Assembly: GCA_016875335.1 (NCBI GenBank)
Contig: VGRO01000045.1
Span: forward strand, 1 to 33,102
Source: Deltaproteobacteria bacterium
GTDB lineage: Bacteria; Myxococcota_A; UBA9042
Direction: 5' to 3'
Length of the DNA stretch: 33,102 bases
Part shown: one piece after another, positions 25,264 through 33,102 of the stretch
How positions within the stretch are numbered: the stretch's first letter is position 1
How the letters are laid out: the number at the start of each line of letters is the position of its first letter
Program-made: the position numbers and the translations under genes
Notes under the pieces: model-generated
The model's input: the letters and a program-made list of their open reading frames with translations, nothing else
The model's database searches: none
What the model was told of the DNA's origin: nothing

Positions 25264-25475
25264 AGCCGTTCGGTGCCGGCCGCAGCGCCCTGTCAGGCCG
25301 GGGCTGGCTCAAGCTGACCTTGGGCCTGGCCCTGAGCCTGTCCGTCGCCGCCAATTGCTGCCCGCACCAAAGCTTGCCCGGCGACGGCTGACCCCGAGAG
25401 CCCGGCACGCCGGCAACCCTGCGCAGCTGGGGGCTGCCCGAGGGGGGCGACCGCGCCTGTCGTTTTGCTGCCTCT

Positions 25476-26210
25476 TCAGCGGCCGCCCTGCCACCGCGCC
25501 AGCGCCGCCACGAAGGCATCGCGCACGCGCTCTGCCTGTGCACGCACCTCCGCGACTGGCACAGGGGCAAACTCGCCAATTGGCACGATGCGCACCACGC
25601 CGCTGCGCGGCACCCAGGTCTTGCGCGGCCAGAGCTGCGGACAGCCGACCCACAAAAGCGCAACCACCGGCACCTGCGCCTGAGCGGCCATGTGGAACGG
25701 CCCCATCTTGAACGGTCCGAGCGACCCGTCGGCGGAGCGGGTGCCCTCGGGTGCCGCAACGATCGTCAGCCGTTCGCGGGCAATCCGGGCCGCCGCGGCG
25801 TTCAGGCTTGCGGTGGCGGCAGCATGATCGCCGCGATCGATAAAGAGGATGTCGAGCACCCGCATGACCCAGCCGATGATCGGCACCCGCTTCATCTCCT
25901 GTTTGGCGATGGTCACGCCGCCCGGGGGCATGATCGCGCTGCCGACGAGCAAGTCCAGCGTCGACGAGTGGTTGAAAACCAGGACTCGGCCGCGCCGGTT
26001 GCGCAGGTCCTCGGCGAGCGCGGGATCCACGTCGAGCCGCACGCCCGCCACTGCGAGCGTCACCCGGCCCCAGCAGCGCATCATCGCGGCGCCGAGCGTG
26101 GCCTTGTGCCGTCCGAGCGTCACGGCCATGGCCAGCGCCATCGCCGTTGTCCACAGCGCGGTGAACGTCCACCACACCGCGTGGACCCACACGGCCCGCA
26201 CGGCGCTCAT
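25476..26210 (-). CDS. plsC: 1-acyl-sn-glycerol-3-phosphate acyltransferase (PlsC family)
   Basis: 244 aa, the normal length for PlsC. The enzyme adds the second acyl chain to lysophosphatidic acid at the cytoplasmic membrane, giving phosphatidic acid. Seen here: an N-terminal hydrophobic helix (about 10-35), the NHSSTLD motif with H81 and D86 (HX4D catalytic dyad), an IDRG motif, and APEGTRS (EGTR at 155-158). The ATG at 26210 overlaps the rlmL stop (ATGA), so the two are translationally coupled. A 212-bp gap follows before the next minus-strand gene, with short GC-rich inverted segments but no clear terminator. Other acyltransferases of the family, for example ornithine-lipid OlsA, look similar, so the acceptor is not certain. 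Confidence 0.9.
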   Translation of the reverse strand: MSAVRAVWVHAVWWTFTALWTTAMALAMAVTLGRHKATLGAAMMRCWGRVTLAVAGVRLDVDPALAEDLRNRRGRVLVFNHSSTLDLLVGSAIMPPGGVTIAKQEMKRVPIIGWVMRVLDILFIDRGDHAAATASLNAAAARIARERLTIVAAPEGTRSADGSLGPFKMGPFHMAAQAQVPVVALLWVGCPQLWPRKTWVPRSGVVRIVPIGEFAPVPVAEVRAQAERVRDAFVAALARWQGGR

Positions 26211-27376
26211 GGCGGCGGCTCGAAGGCCAGCAGTTCGACGTCCAGGCCGCCGTTGTTCAGTCGGTGGCGCCCCGTCTGGTGCCATCCGAATGCGGTGGCG
26301 AACCCGTCGGCGCCGCTGAGCACGTGGGCGGCGGCGATGCCCTTGCCGCGCCAGCCGTGGCCGAGATCGCGGTACAGGGTTTCGACTTCGTCGCCGCCAA
26401 TGCGCTCGCCGTAGGGCGGGTTGGTCACGACCACCGTGCCCGCCGGTTGCGGCGGAATTTCTCGGGCGTCGCGGCACTCCAATTGCACCAGTTCCGCGAG
26501 TCCCGCGCTTTGCAGGTTGCCACGCGTGGCCGCCACCGCGTGCGGGTCGACGTCGCTGGCCACAATGTCCAACCGGGCCGCGGCAATCGCGCTGCGGGCC
26601 CGCTCGACGGCGGCCGAGCGTTCGGTGTCGAGCCACGTGCGCATGGCTTTGCCGTGCTGCGGCCAGCGCTCGCAGGCGAAGGTGCGCGTGCAGCCGGGCG
26701 CGATCCCAAGCGCCTTGCACGCCGCCTCGACGACCAGAGTGCCCGAGCCGCACATGGGGTCCAGCAGGCGGCCGCGGCGATCCCAACCAGCCAGGTCGAC
26801 CACGGCTGCGGCGACGTTTTCGCGCAGGGGCGCCGGCCCCTTGATCTCGCACACCCCGCGCATCGACAGCGGCGGGTCGCACAGGTCGAGGTAGAAGCCC
26901 CAGCGCCCTTGGCGACCGCGCACCACGATGGACACCACCGGGTCGTTGCGGTCCACGTCGGGCCGTTGCCCGAACCGCCGGGTCATTTCATCGGCGATGG
27001 CATCTTTGACGCGCACGGCGACGAAGCGCAGGTCGACCAGGCCCGCGTGCTTGCGGCCATCCGCACCGACGCCCGCCGGGACGGGATCGCCCGTCGCGAA
27101 CACGGCGAATGTCGATCGGGCGGTCAGCCAGTCGGCCCAGTCGATGCGCAGGGCGGCGCGGTACAGCGTTTCGCCGTCAGGGGCGGCATGGCTGGCCAGG
27201 TGCAGAAGCAACCGGGTTGCGATGCGCAGGTGTACCAGCGCGCGCGCGATCTGCTTCCATTGCAGGTTCAGGTGGACACCGTCGGCATCGACCGCGGTGA
27301 CGGGCAGGCCCATCGCCCGGCACTCGGCGGCCACGAGATCCAGTGTTCCGGGGGCAGCGAGGGCGAGGCAGTGCAT
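26207..27376 (-). CDS. rlmL: RlmL-type 23S rRNA (guanine-N2) methyltransferase
   Basis: 389 aa. N-terminal residues to about 160 match the ferredoxin-like/THUMP RNA-binding part (RIATRLLLHLA, then DVDRNDPVVSIVVRG). The C-terminal SAM-dependent domain has LLDPMCGSGTLVVEAA near 207, SDVDPHAV, and the N6/N2-amino-methyltransferase motif NPPYGERIGG near 319. It corresponds to the RlmL half of E. coli RlmKL; the RlmK half is absent, as in many bacteria. Related THUMP methyltransferases act on tRNA (Trm14/TrmN), so the RNA target is inferred. ATG 27376 lies 50 bp after the Cys-repeat lipoprotein stop; the longer upstream open frame is shadow of that gene. It is coupled to plsC through ATGA. Confidence 0.87.
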   Translation of the reverse strand: MHCLALAAPGTLDLVAAECRAMGLPVTAVDADGVHLNLQWKQIARALVHLRIATRLLLHLASHAAPDGETLYRAALRIDWADWLTARSTFAVFATGDPVPAGVGADGRKHAGLVDLRFVAVRVKDAIADEMTRRFGQRPDVDRNDPVVSIVVRGRQGRWGFYLDLCDPPLSMRGVCEIKGPAPLRENVAAAVVDLAGWDRRGRLLDPMCGSGTLVVEAACKALGIAPGCTRTFACERWPQHGKAMRTWLDTERSAAVERARSAIAAARLDIVASDVDPHAVAATRGNLQSAGLAELVQLECRDAREIPPQPAGTVVVTNPPYGERIGGDEVETLYRDLGHGWRGKGIAAAHVLSGADGFATAFGWHQTGRHRLNNGGLDVELLAFEPPP

Positions 27377-27426
27377 GGCCGCCAGTGTCGGCCAGGTGGG
27401 CGCGGGGCGCAAGCGTTGCCTGCGGC

Positions 27427-29493
27427 CTACATGTTCGGGCAGAGCGTCGCCTTGTACGCCGGATTGACGCATTGCTGGCTGCCCATTGTCGTCAGCCCGC
27501 AACACGATCCGGGACAGTCGCTGTTCTGGGTGCACGGCGTCGTGCAGTAGGTGATTTTCGATGGGTAGTACGGAGGCTGCGGGTTGGGGTAGTTGACGCA
27601 CTTGCCCTTGCCGCCGATGCCGCAACCGTAGGGGTTGGGGTCGGTCGGCCAGTACTCCTTGGTGCCGCAGCACTGGTCCAGATAGGGCGCCACCAGGCAG
27701 TGCTTGGTCTTGAACGTCATGTGGCAGCACGAGGTCGGGCAGTCGGCGCCGCTTGCGCACGGTTTGGCGCAAAACGGCATCAACGTATCGGGGTACTGGA
27801 TGCAAACTTCGCTGGCCGCGCACTGCTTGCCGCCACAGCATTTCTCGATAGCGCTGTGTTTGCATCCGGTGGCGGTCAGGCACTGGTCGACGGTGCAGAT
27901 GTCGCCGTCGTCGCAGGCCTCGACCTTGGGGGTGTGCATGCAGCCGCCGAGCGCGGCGTCACAAACGTCGGCAGTGCAGGTCACATTGTCGTTGCAGTCC
28001 AATAGCTTGGTCGCGGCGCAGCTACCGCCCTGGCACGCTTCGTTGAGCGTGCACACCTTGCCGTCGTTGCATGGGCCCGCGTTGGCGGTGTACGAGCATC
28101 CCTTCTGCGGGTCGCAAGTGTCGTTGGTGCACGGGTTGCCGTCGTTGCAGACCTGGTTGTTGCCTCCCTTGCAGCCGTCGGGTCCGCACATCTCGCCGGT
28201 CGTGCACACGCTGTCGTCGCTGCACGGTCCGATGACGGCCTGGTACGTGCAACCTCCGCCCGGGTTGCAGCCGTCCAGCGTGCACGGGTTGGCGTCGTTG
28301 CAGGCCAGTTGCCCACCGCCGCACACGCCCTTCTTGCAGACATCGGCGCTGGTGCAGCTGTTGTTGTCGTTGCAGGGCGCGCCATCGAGCGCGGCGTGCA
28401 CGCAGCCGCCCTTGGGGTCGCAGGTGCTGGTCGTGCACGGGTTGCCGTCCTCGCAGTTGGCGGGCTTGCCGGTGCAGGCGCCGAGCGCGCACTGGTCGGC
28501 GACCGTGCACAAGTTGCCGTCGGTGCACGGAACTCCCGAGGCCGTGTTGGCGCTCAGGCACTTGCCGGTGGCCGGAAAGCACACGTCGTCCGTGCAGGGA
28601 TTGCCGTCGTTGCAGGTGACCGGTGGGCCGGGCTGGCAGACACCGGACGTGCACTTGTCGCCCGCCGTGCATGGGTTGCCGTCGTCGCAGGCGGTCAGGC
28701 CCTGCGGCTTGTGCTGGCATGCGCCACCGATGCAACTGTCGACGGTGCACGGGTTGCCGTCGGTGCAGTTCTTGGGCGGGCCGGCACCGCACTGACCGTT
28801 GGCGCAGACATCGGCAGTGCACGGCGTGCCATCGAGGTCGCACGGCACGCCCGCGGCAACGGCCACGGCCTTGCAGCCCAGCTTGCCGCCGCAACTGTCG
28901 GTGGTGCACAGGTTGCCGTCGCTGCACAGTAGGCCCTCGTCGACCTCGCCATTGCAGTCATCGTCTTCGCCGTTGCAGAGTTCGAAGCTCTTGGGCACGC
29001 ACGCCGGCTCGGCGCAAATCTTGCCGACGGGTGTCTTGACGCATTGCCACCCGGCCGGGCAGTCCTTAGCAGACTCACACCCTTGCAGCACGGCATCGGT
29101 GGAACTGACGGTGTCGGCGGCCGTGTCGGCGTCGGTCGCGGCGGTCGAATCCGCGGTCTCGCTGCCATCGCCAGCGACCGAGCTGTCGCCGGCCTCGGCG
29201 AGGTCGCTGATCGAGGTGTCGGCATCGGGCGGCGGCAACACCGCGTCGGGCAGGCTGACATCGAGGAACGTGGGCCCTATGTCGGCGACGTCCGCCCCAA
29301 GGACAATCTCGGCAGCGGCTGCATCCCCTGCGAGGACTGCGCCGTCGGCGAGCACCAGCCCGTCGACAGCGGCACCCCCTGCGTTGCCCGACGCACTGCC
29401 CAGGGCCACGGTGGGCGCGGCCGCGTCGTCCGAGCAAGCCGTCCAGACCAGCGCGCCTGCGCACAGAACGATCCAACCCCGTAGTCCGATCAT
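27427..29493 (-). CDS. Cys-repeat (Dicty_CTDC/MopE-like) lipoprotein
   Basis: 688 aa from ATG 29493. The signal peptide ends in an atypical lipobox WTAC (C20; Trp at -3), followed by an Ala/Asp/Ser linker to about 135. Near 172 is CNGEDDDCNGEVDEG, the MopE-like putative metal-binding motif, and then 14 CxDGNxCT motifs in the same A/B alternation as the giant lipoprotein, ending with two B types. The C-terminal 150 residues are a different Cys-rich region with paired CC and repeated DCPxSCCxxT units (twice), possibly a knottin-like tail. It is secreted and disulfide-rich, likely on the cell surface; function unknown. It is a second, independent user of the repeat family in this window and lies on the opposite strand from the giant gene. 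Confidence 0.87.
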   Translation of the reverse strand: MIGLRGWIVLCAGALVWTACSDDAAAPTVALGSASGNAGGAAVDGLVLADGAVLAGDAAAAEIVLGADVADIGPTFLDVSLPDAVLPPPDADTSISDLAEAGDSSVAGDGSETADSTAATDADTAADTVSSTDAVLQGCESAKDCPAGWQCVKTPVGKICAEPACVPKSFELCNGEDDDCNGEVDEGLLCSDGNLCTTDSCGGKLGCKAVAVAAGVPCDLDGTPCTADVCANGQCGAGPPKNCTDGNPCTVDSCIGGACQHKPQGLTACDDGNPCTAGDKCTSGVCQPGPPVTCNDGNPCTDDVCFPATGKCLSANTASGVPCTDGNLCTVADQCALGACTGKPANCEDGNPCTTSTCDPKGGCVHAALDGAPCNDNNSCTSADVCKKGVCGGGQLACNDANPCTLDGCNPGGGCTYQAVIGPCSDDSVCTTGEMCGPDGCKGGNNQVCNDGNPCTNDTCDPQKGCSYTANAGPCNDGKVCTLNEACQGGSCAATKLLDCNDNVTCTADVCDAALGGCMHTPKVEACDDGDICTVDQCLTATGCKHSAIEKCCGGKQCAASEVCIQYPDTLMPFCAKPCASGADCPTSCCHMTFKTKHCLVAPYLDQCCGTKEYWPTDPNPYGCGIGGKGKCVNYPNPQPPYYPSKITYCTTPCTQNSDCPGSCCGLTTMGSQQCVNPAYKATLCPNM

Positions 29494-29705
29494 GGCGACG
29501 CCCTTGCCGCGGCGCACGCGCGCCACAACCCCACCGGTGACAGCCTGCGCAGCCCGAGCGCGTTCCACAGCACGGTGCAGGAGACGGCGACCGCGCACAC
29601 AGGCCGTCGATCGTCCCCAGCGCTGCCCCCGCGCACACGCAAGCTAACAATGGCGGCGCGGGTTTGCAATGCAATGTGCCAGGCCGCACAGGCCGCGGGT
29701 ATCGC

Positions 29706-31301
29706 TCAGCGCGGAACCACGCTCATGGGCGTCATCTTCGGATCGTAGACGTTGTCGAGCTCGCCGTTGACGGCGCGCAGCGGGTCGTAGCCAGTGGGCG
29801 CCCACGACGGCTTGACGATCATCGCCGTCAGCAGTTGCGTCCACGACTTGGCCGTGCCGTCGGTCAGTCCGATGAGGTAGTTGGCGCTCGCCTCACCCAT
29901 CTTGGTCCAGAACGCCGGCAGCCCGTTGACGACGACGTCGAGCTTGGCCGTGCCCCCCGGGTGCATCTTGAGGAAGTCGACGTCGTAGTAGTTGAAGCTG
30001 ACGCACGAGTTGACCAGCATCACCTGGTAGCGGTCGGCAAAGTTCTTGGTCGCGTAGTTGACCGGCTCCAAAGGGCCGTGTCCGAAGTGGCTGTGGCCCT
30101 GGTACAGGAACACATCGCCGTGCCAGAACGCCTCGAGGTAGCGCCACGTCGCCGCCTGCCGCCACTCAGGCTTGCCGTCTTCGTAGCCCCAGTAGCTGCG
30201 CACCTGCAAGGTCATGTTGCGCGCCTTGCCGGCAAAGGTCGCGGTCACCGGAAGGTCCCAGTAGACCCAGCGTTCGGCGAAGTGCTGCACCGCTTGTTTG
30301 CGCAGCGAGTCCCTGAGGGTTTGGGTGGCCGCGGCGGCCGGGAAGCCGCTGTTGTCGACGACCCAATCGCAGACCTCAGGATAGGTGGCCACGTATTTGG
30401 GCCCGCCGAGGTCGAAGTCGAGCAACATCGCAAAAGGCTCGGTCTTGGTCACCGCCATCTGGGGATAGCGGGCCAACAGGGTGCGCAGGAAGCGGAAATG
30501 CTCCACGGCGCTCACGTCGTTGGGGTCCTGTACGTCGTTGTCCACGCCAAAGAACGCATACGCCACCAACAGCGTGCGACTGGTGCCGACACCCCAGAGC
30601 TTGTCGTATTCGGGATACTTGACCGGGGGCGCCTTGACCGCCGTGAACTTGGCGCGCACCAGCACGAAGTTGCGTTCGGCGTCGGCACTGGCGATCTGCC
30701 GGGTTGGGTCGAGGCCCTTGCTGGCCGCGTTGATCTTGGCGACCTCGTCCGCAAAGGCCTTCTTGCAACTGGCCAATTGCGGCGTGTAGTGGTACCACAT
30801 CGAATCAGCTTCGGTCTTCTGGTCGTCGCTGCACGGCGGCTTGACCGCAGCGAACTTGGCCACGTAGTCGCCGAACAGCAGCGGAATCTGCTGCTCGAGC
30901 GCGGTGTTCTTCTTTCGCACAATCGCCGTGTCGCTGTAGGTGTAGCGCACGCGGGTCAGCTTGTCCTTGGCGGCTGGGTTGGCGGCGTCTACGACCTCGA
31001 CCTCGTCGCGAACCCAGCCGGTCGGGTTGAGGCTGCTCAGGGCGTCGCGATCCTGGATGCCGATCTCGGGCGCACGGAAGGCGCCGATCGCAGACTTGAC
31101 CTGTTTCTGGATCGCCTTGGCCACGACCGCGTCCGGACTGCCCACCGGTACGTAGACGAAGCTCTGCCAGGTCACCTTCTTCTCCGCGCCGCTGGCCGAG
31201 GTCAGGTCGTCTTCGCCGGAGCCAACGTCGGTGGCGCATGCTGTCGCGCACAGGGACACCACCGCCAGGGCGAGCACATGGGGCTTGAGGAGCTGGAACA
31301 T
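29706..31301 (-). CDS. Lipoprotein with possible clan CD-like His/Cys dyad
   Basis: 531 aa. ATG 31301 opens a lipoprotein signal ending in ATAC (C22); earlier starts in the frame add Arg/Pro-rich sequence. The body (about 40-531) is soluble. Two hydrophobic strands end in suggestive motifs: FLYQGHSHFGHG (H403, H405, H408) and YQVMLVNSCVSFNYY (C433), 28-30 residues apart. That spacing and order resemble the His-Gly and Cys strand ends of caspase-fold (clan CD) peptidases such as gingipain, clostripain or metacaspase. Other conserved-looking parts are FFGVDNDVQD and WGVGTSRTLLVAYAF. Peptidase activity is only a hypothesis. It is divergent from the 147-aa gene and 212 bp upstream of the Cys-repeat lipoprotein on the same strand. 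Confidence 0.8.
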   Translation of the reverse strand: MFQLLKPHVLALAVVSLCATACATDVGSGEDDLTSASGAEKKVTWQSFVYVPVGSPDAVVAKAIQKQVKSAIGAFRAPEIGIQDRDALSSLNPTGWVRDEVEVVDAANPAAKDKLTRVRYTYSDTAIVRKKNTALEQQIPLLFGDYVAKFAAVKPPCSDDQKTEADSMWYHYTPQLASCKKAFADEVAKINAASKGLDPTRQIASADAERNFVLVRAKFTAVKAPPVKYPEYDKLWGVGTSRTLLVAYAFFGVDNDVQDPNDVSAVEHFRFLRTLLARYPQMAVTKTEPFAMLLDFDLGGPKYVATYPEVCDWVVDNSGFPAAAATQTLRDSLRKQAVQHFAERWVYWDLPVTATFAGKARNMTLQVRSYWGYEDGKPEWRQAATWRYLEAFWHGDVFLYQGHSHFGHGPLEPVNYATKNFADRYQVMLVNSCVSFNYYDVDFLKMHPGGTAKLDVVVNGLPAFWTKMGEASANYLIGLTDGTAKSWTQLLTAMIVKPSWAPTGYDPLRAVNGELDNVYDPKMTPMSVVPR

Positions 31302-31532
31302 CGTGGTTCTCACAGGTTGTGGACTGGGCCCGAGCGCGGCCGTGTTACACCTGCGTGGCGGCGGTGGCAATCGCGATGTGCAGCGGCGCTTCCGGCGGTC
31401 CAGTTGCGCGCCGGTCAAAAATGGTCACAATCGCGGTGCCGCCCCAAGGAGTGCGGCACTGGCAGACCCTTCCCCGCGCGAAAGACGCCCGCCGCCCGCC
31501 CCCCATTTTCCTGACCACGCACAGGAGTGCCC

Positions 31533-31976
31533 GTGCCGACGCTGTCCGAAAAACTCATCACTGCAGCCAACCGCCCTCGCCTGATCGCGGATTGCGCGCG
31601 ACTCATCGACGACGAAGTGGACAAAAAATCGGGCCTCTCGGGGCTGGTCATCAAGGGCGCGTTCAAGACCGTCAAGGCGGTCAAGGCGGGCTTCATCGAG
31701 CAAGTGATCGACAACCTGCTGGACCGTTGGGTCGAGAAGCTCGACGGCCACTACCAGCGCTGGCTGGCGGCCAGCGCGGCGGGCACGTTCGGCGCGTTTT
31801 GTGCCTCCGACACCGCAGGCGTGGCCGAGAAGCTGCTCGAAGTGACCGACGACCGGGCCAAGAAGGTCGACAACAAGACCATCGTTGCCCTCTACAACAA
31901 GCTGCGCCCCAATGCCAAGGAACACGTCGTCAGCGCCGTGCCCGGGCTGGGCCGCGTGGTGGACAAGCACCTGTAA
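31533..31976 (+). CDS. Small helical protein of unknown function (DUF6918-like)
   Basis: 147 aa, Lys/Ala/Val-rich and probably all-helical, cytoplasmic (no signal). GTG 31533 was chosen because AGGAG (31523-31527) sits 5 nt before it; a GTG at 31527 overlaps that ribosome-binding site. The motif pattern (RPxLIADCxxLIDDEVxxKSGLSGxVIKxAF near the start and AKEHVVSAVPxLGRVVDKH at the end) reminds me of the DUF6918 family found in other G+C-rich bacteria, from memory and without certainty. It lies 21 bp before the binding-protein gene on the same strand, so they may be cotranscribed. Confidence 0.75.
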   Translation: MPTLSEKLITAANRPRLIADCARLIDDEVDKKSGLSGLVIKGAFKTVKAVKAGFIEQVIDNLLDRWVEKLDGHYQRWLAASAAGTFGAFCASDTAGVAEKLLEVTDDRAKKVDNKTIVALYNKLRPNAKEHVVSAVPGLGRVVDKHL

Positions 31977-31997
31977 GCCCAAAGTCGGAGGCCGACC

Positions 31998-33102
31998 ATG
32001 CCAACCGCAGACCGCGCAGCGCGCGCCATTTTCGCCGTTGCCATGGCAGTCGCATGGGCGGTGGCGGTCCCAGCGGCTGCGGTCGCCGACGACTGGTCCG
32101 ATGCCAAGGCCAGCGGCGTGCTGCGCTGGGGCGGGGACACCGAGGGCGGCGGGCCGTACATCTTTCCAGACGAGAACGACCCGGAGAAGAACGTCGGCTT
32201 CGAAATCGAGCTCATGGACGCGGTCGCGCGCTTCCTGCGCGTGCGCGCCGAGTTCACCCAGGCGCAGTGGGACAAGCTGCCTGACATGCTGCGCGGCAAG
32301 AAGGTGCCGGTCATCGCCAACGGCCTGGAATTCACCGCCGAGCGCGTGGACGTGATGGATGCGACCATCCCGTACTACGTCTACGGGCTGCAACTGCTGT
32401 GTCCGAGGCGCGCCGGCGGTTGCACGGCTTGGCAGGATCTGAAACAGGCCAGCCATGGCAGAAAGCACAAGATCGGCGTGCTGACCGGCTCGGCGGCCGA
32501 GACGGAGTCGCGGGCGTTCTGTGGCGACGCGTGCGAAGTCATTACCTACGACGGCAACACCGATTCGATGCGCGAGGTGGAGACGGGCAAGCTCGACGCG
32601 ACCGTGCAGGACACGCCGATCGCCGCGTTCTACGGTCCGCGCTTTCCTCAGTTGGTGGCCGTCGGCGAACCGATCGCGCCCGGCTACTACGTGATGTACG
32701 TGCGCAAGGGCGAGGCCGCGCTGCTGCACAAGCTCAACGAGGCACTGGTCGTCCTGACGCGCAGCGGGGAATTCGAACGCATCTGCAAGAAGTACGGCAT
32801 TTGGAACAAGCAACAGGCGGAACTGGCGCAAATCCATGCGAGCGCACGGTTTTTTGGGCTGTACAACGCGGTCGCGGCTTCCAGCGGCGCGCGCGCCGAC
32901 GCAGCCGGTCCCGATGCGGCGTCCCCCACGACGCCGACCGACCTCGCGGTCGACCCGAGCGCCACCACGCCCACGACCGGCGACGCCACCCCGACTGCGG
33001 CGGCGGGCAGCACGCCTGCGCGACCCGTCGCGGACGTGAGCCAGGTGGAAACCAGCCTGCGCAAGCGCGGATTCGAGGTCGTGCGAGCGTACACGCCCAT
33101 CC
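31998..33102 (+). CDS. Amino-acid-type ABC transporter substrate-binding protein, C-terminus cut by window
   Basis: 368 codons are visible and the frame is still open at the edge. ATG 31998 follows GGAGG at 6 nt. A Sec signal peptide ends near VPAAAVA/DD (residue 30). The rest to about 270 is a bacterial family 3 solute-binding fold: VGFEIELMDAVARFL, VIANGLEFTAERVDVMDATIPYY, KIGVLTGSAAE, DATVQDTPIA, APGYYVMYVRKG and FERICKKYGIWN. It has two Cys pairs (LLCPRRAGGC, FCGDAC). After the domain comes an Ala/Pro/Thr linker (about 290-345) and then LRKRGFEVVRAYTPI, which would suit the start of a fused permease domain as in some glutamine-type transporters; that part lies outside the window and is inferred. 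Confidence 0.85.
   Translation, partial: MPTADRAARAIFAVAMAVAWAVAVPAAAVADDWSDAKASGVLRWGGDTEGGGPYIFPDENDPEKNVGFEIELMDAVARFLRVRAEFTQAQWDKLPDMLRGKKVPVIANGLEFTAERVDVMDATIPYYVYGLQLLCPRRAGGCTAWQDLKQASHGRKHKIGVLTGSAAETESRAFCGDACEVITYDGNTDSMREVETGKLDATVQDTPIAAFYGPRFPQLVAVGEPIAPGYYVMYVRKGEAALLHKLNEALVVLTRSGEFERICKKYGIWNKQQAELAQIHASARFFGLYNAVAASSGARADAAGPDAASPTTPTDLAVDPSATTPTTGDATPTAAAGSTPARPVADVSQVETSLRKRGFEVVRAYTPI

Noticed and set aside
25309-25391. Short plus-strand stretch reading LKLTLGLALSLSVAANCC as a small lipoprotein or peptide
   Set aside because: No ATG, GTG or ribosome-binding site at a sensible place; kept only as a curiosity in the findings.
6225-25425. Repeated AACCCTGCGC decamer in several intergenic regions (near 6230, 8240, 25415)
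   Set aside because: Only three copies, flanks do not match, and chance occurrence is plausible in such G+C-rich DNA.

Overview
This is a 33.1-kb window of very G+C-rich DNA, roughly two thirds or more G+C by eye. Genes are densely packed and GTG starts are frequent. Five predicted lipoproteins occur here. Four carry a long Ala/Asp/Gly-rich linker after the lipid-attachment Cys, and three of those four are built from Dictyostelium-type Cys repeats (CDDGNxCT), Kazal domains or a MopE-like motif. This style suggests a myxobacterium or close relative (Myxococcota, former Deltaproteobacteria); that is an inference from protein style, not a database match. No tRNA, rRNA, CRISPR array, transposase or phage gene was seen.

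Left region (1-6174, minus strand): a tight operon read right to left. It holds a fused 2-oxoglutarate:ferredoxin oxidoreductase gamma/alpha subunit (korA), the TPP-binding beta subunit (korB), a 780-aa protein ending in a one-cluster ferredoxin domain, an RnfB-like iron-sulfur protein, and the first codons of a further gene cut by the window edge. It looks like a route from 2-oxoacid oxidation through ferredoxin to a membrane complex.

Centre-left (6606-16023, plus strand): a membrane protein with a spermidine-synthase-like domain whose active site is altered, a giant 1858-aa Cys-repeat lipoprotein with an inserted propeller-like domain, and a lipase-like lipoprotein. Convergent to these (16180-18721, minus strand) are a UPF0104/AglD-type membrane protein and a UDP-sugar dehydrogenase (WbpA-like), probably surface-polysaccharide functions.

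Centre-right (18975-31301): a five-Kazal-domain lipoprotein (minus), a secreted TPR protein (plus), then a long run of minus-strand genes. In transcription order these are a possible His/Cys-dyad (clan CD-like) lipoprotein, a Cys-repeat/MopE-like lipoprotein, an RlmL-type rRNA methyltransferase, a PlsC acyltransferase, a small single-TM protein, a class II aldolase, a membrane-anchored pseudokinase and a 199-aa protein of unknown function. Three junctions are stop/start overlaps (one ATGA, two GTGA). The TPR gene and the 199-aa gene converge on a perfect 13-bp inverted repeat that contains both stop codons symmetrically.

Right edge (31533-33102, plus strand): a small helical protein of unknown function and an amino-acid-type periplasmic binding protein that runs off the window and may be fused to a permease.

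The most unusual items are the alternating two-type Cys-repeat architecture, the KorAB/ferredoxin/RnfB operon with a cluster-depleted RnfB, the translationally coupled pseudokinase and 199-aa pair, and the stop-codon-bearing inverted repeat.
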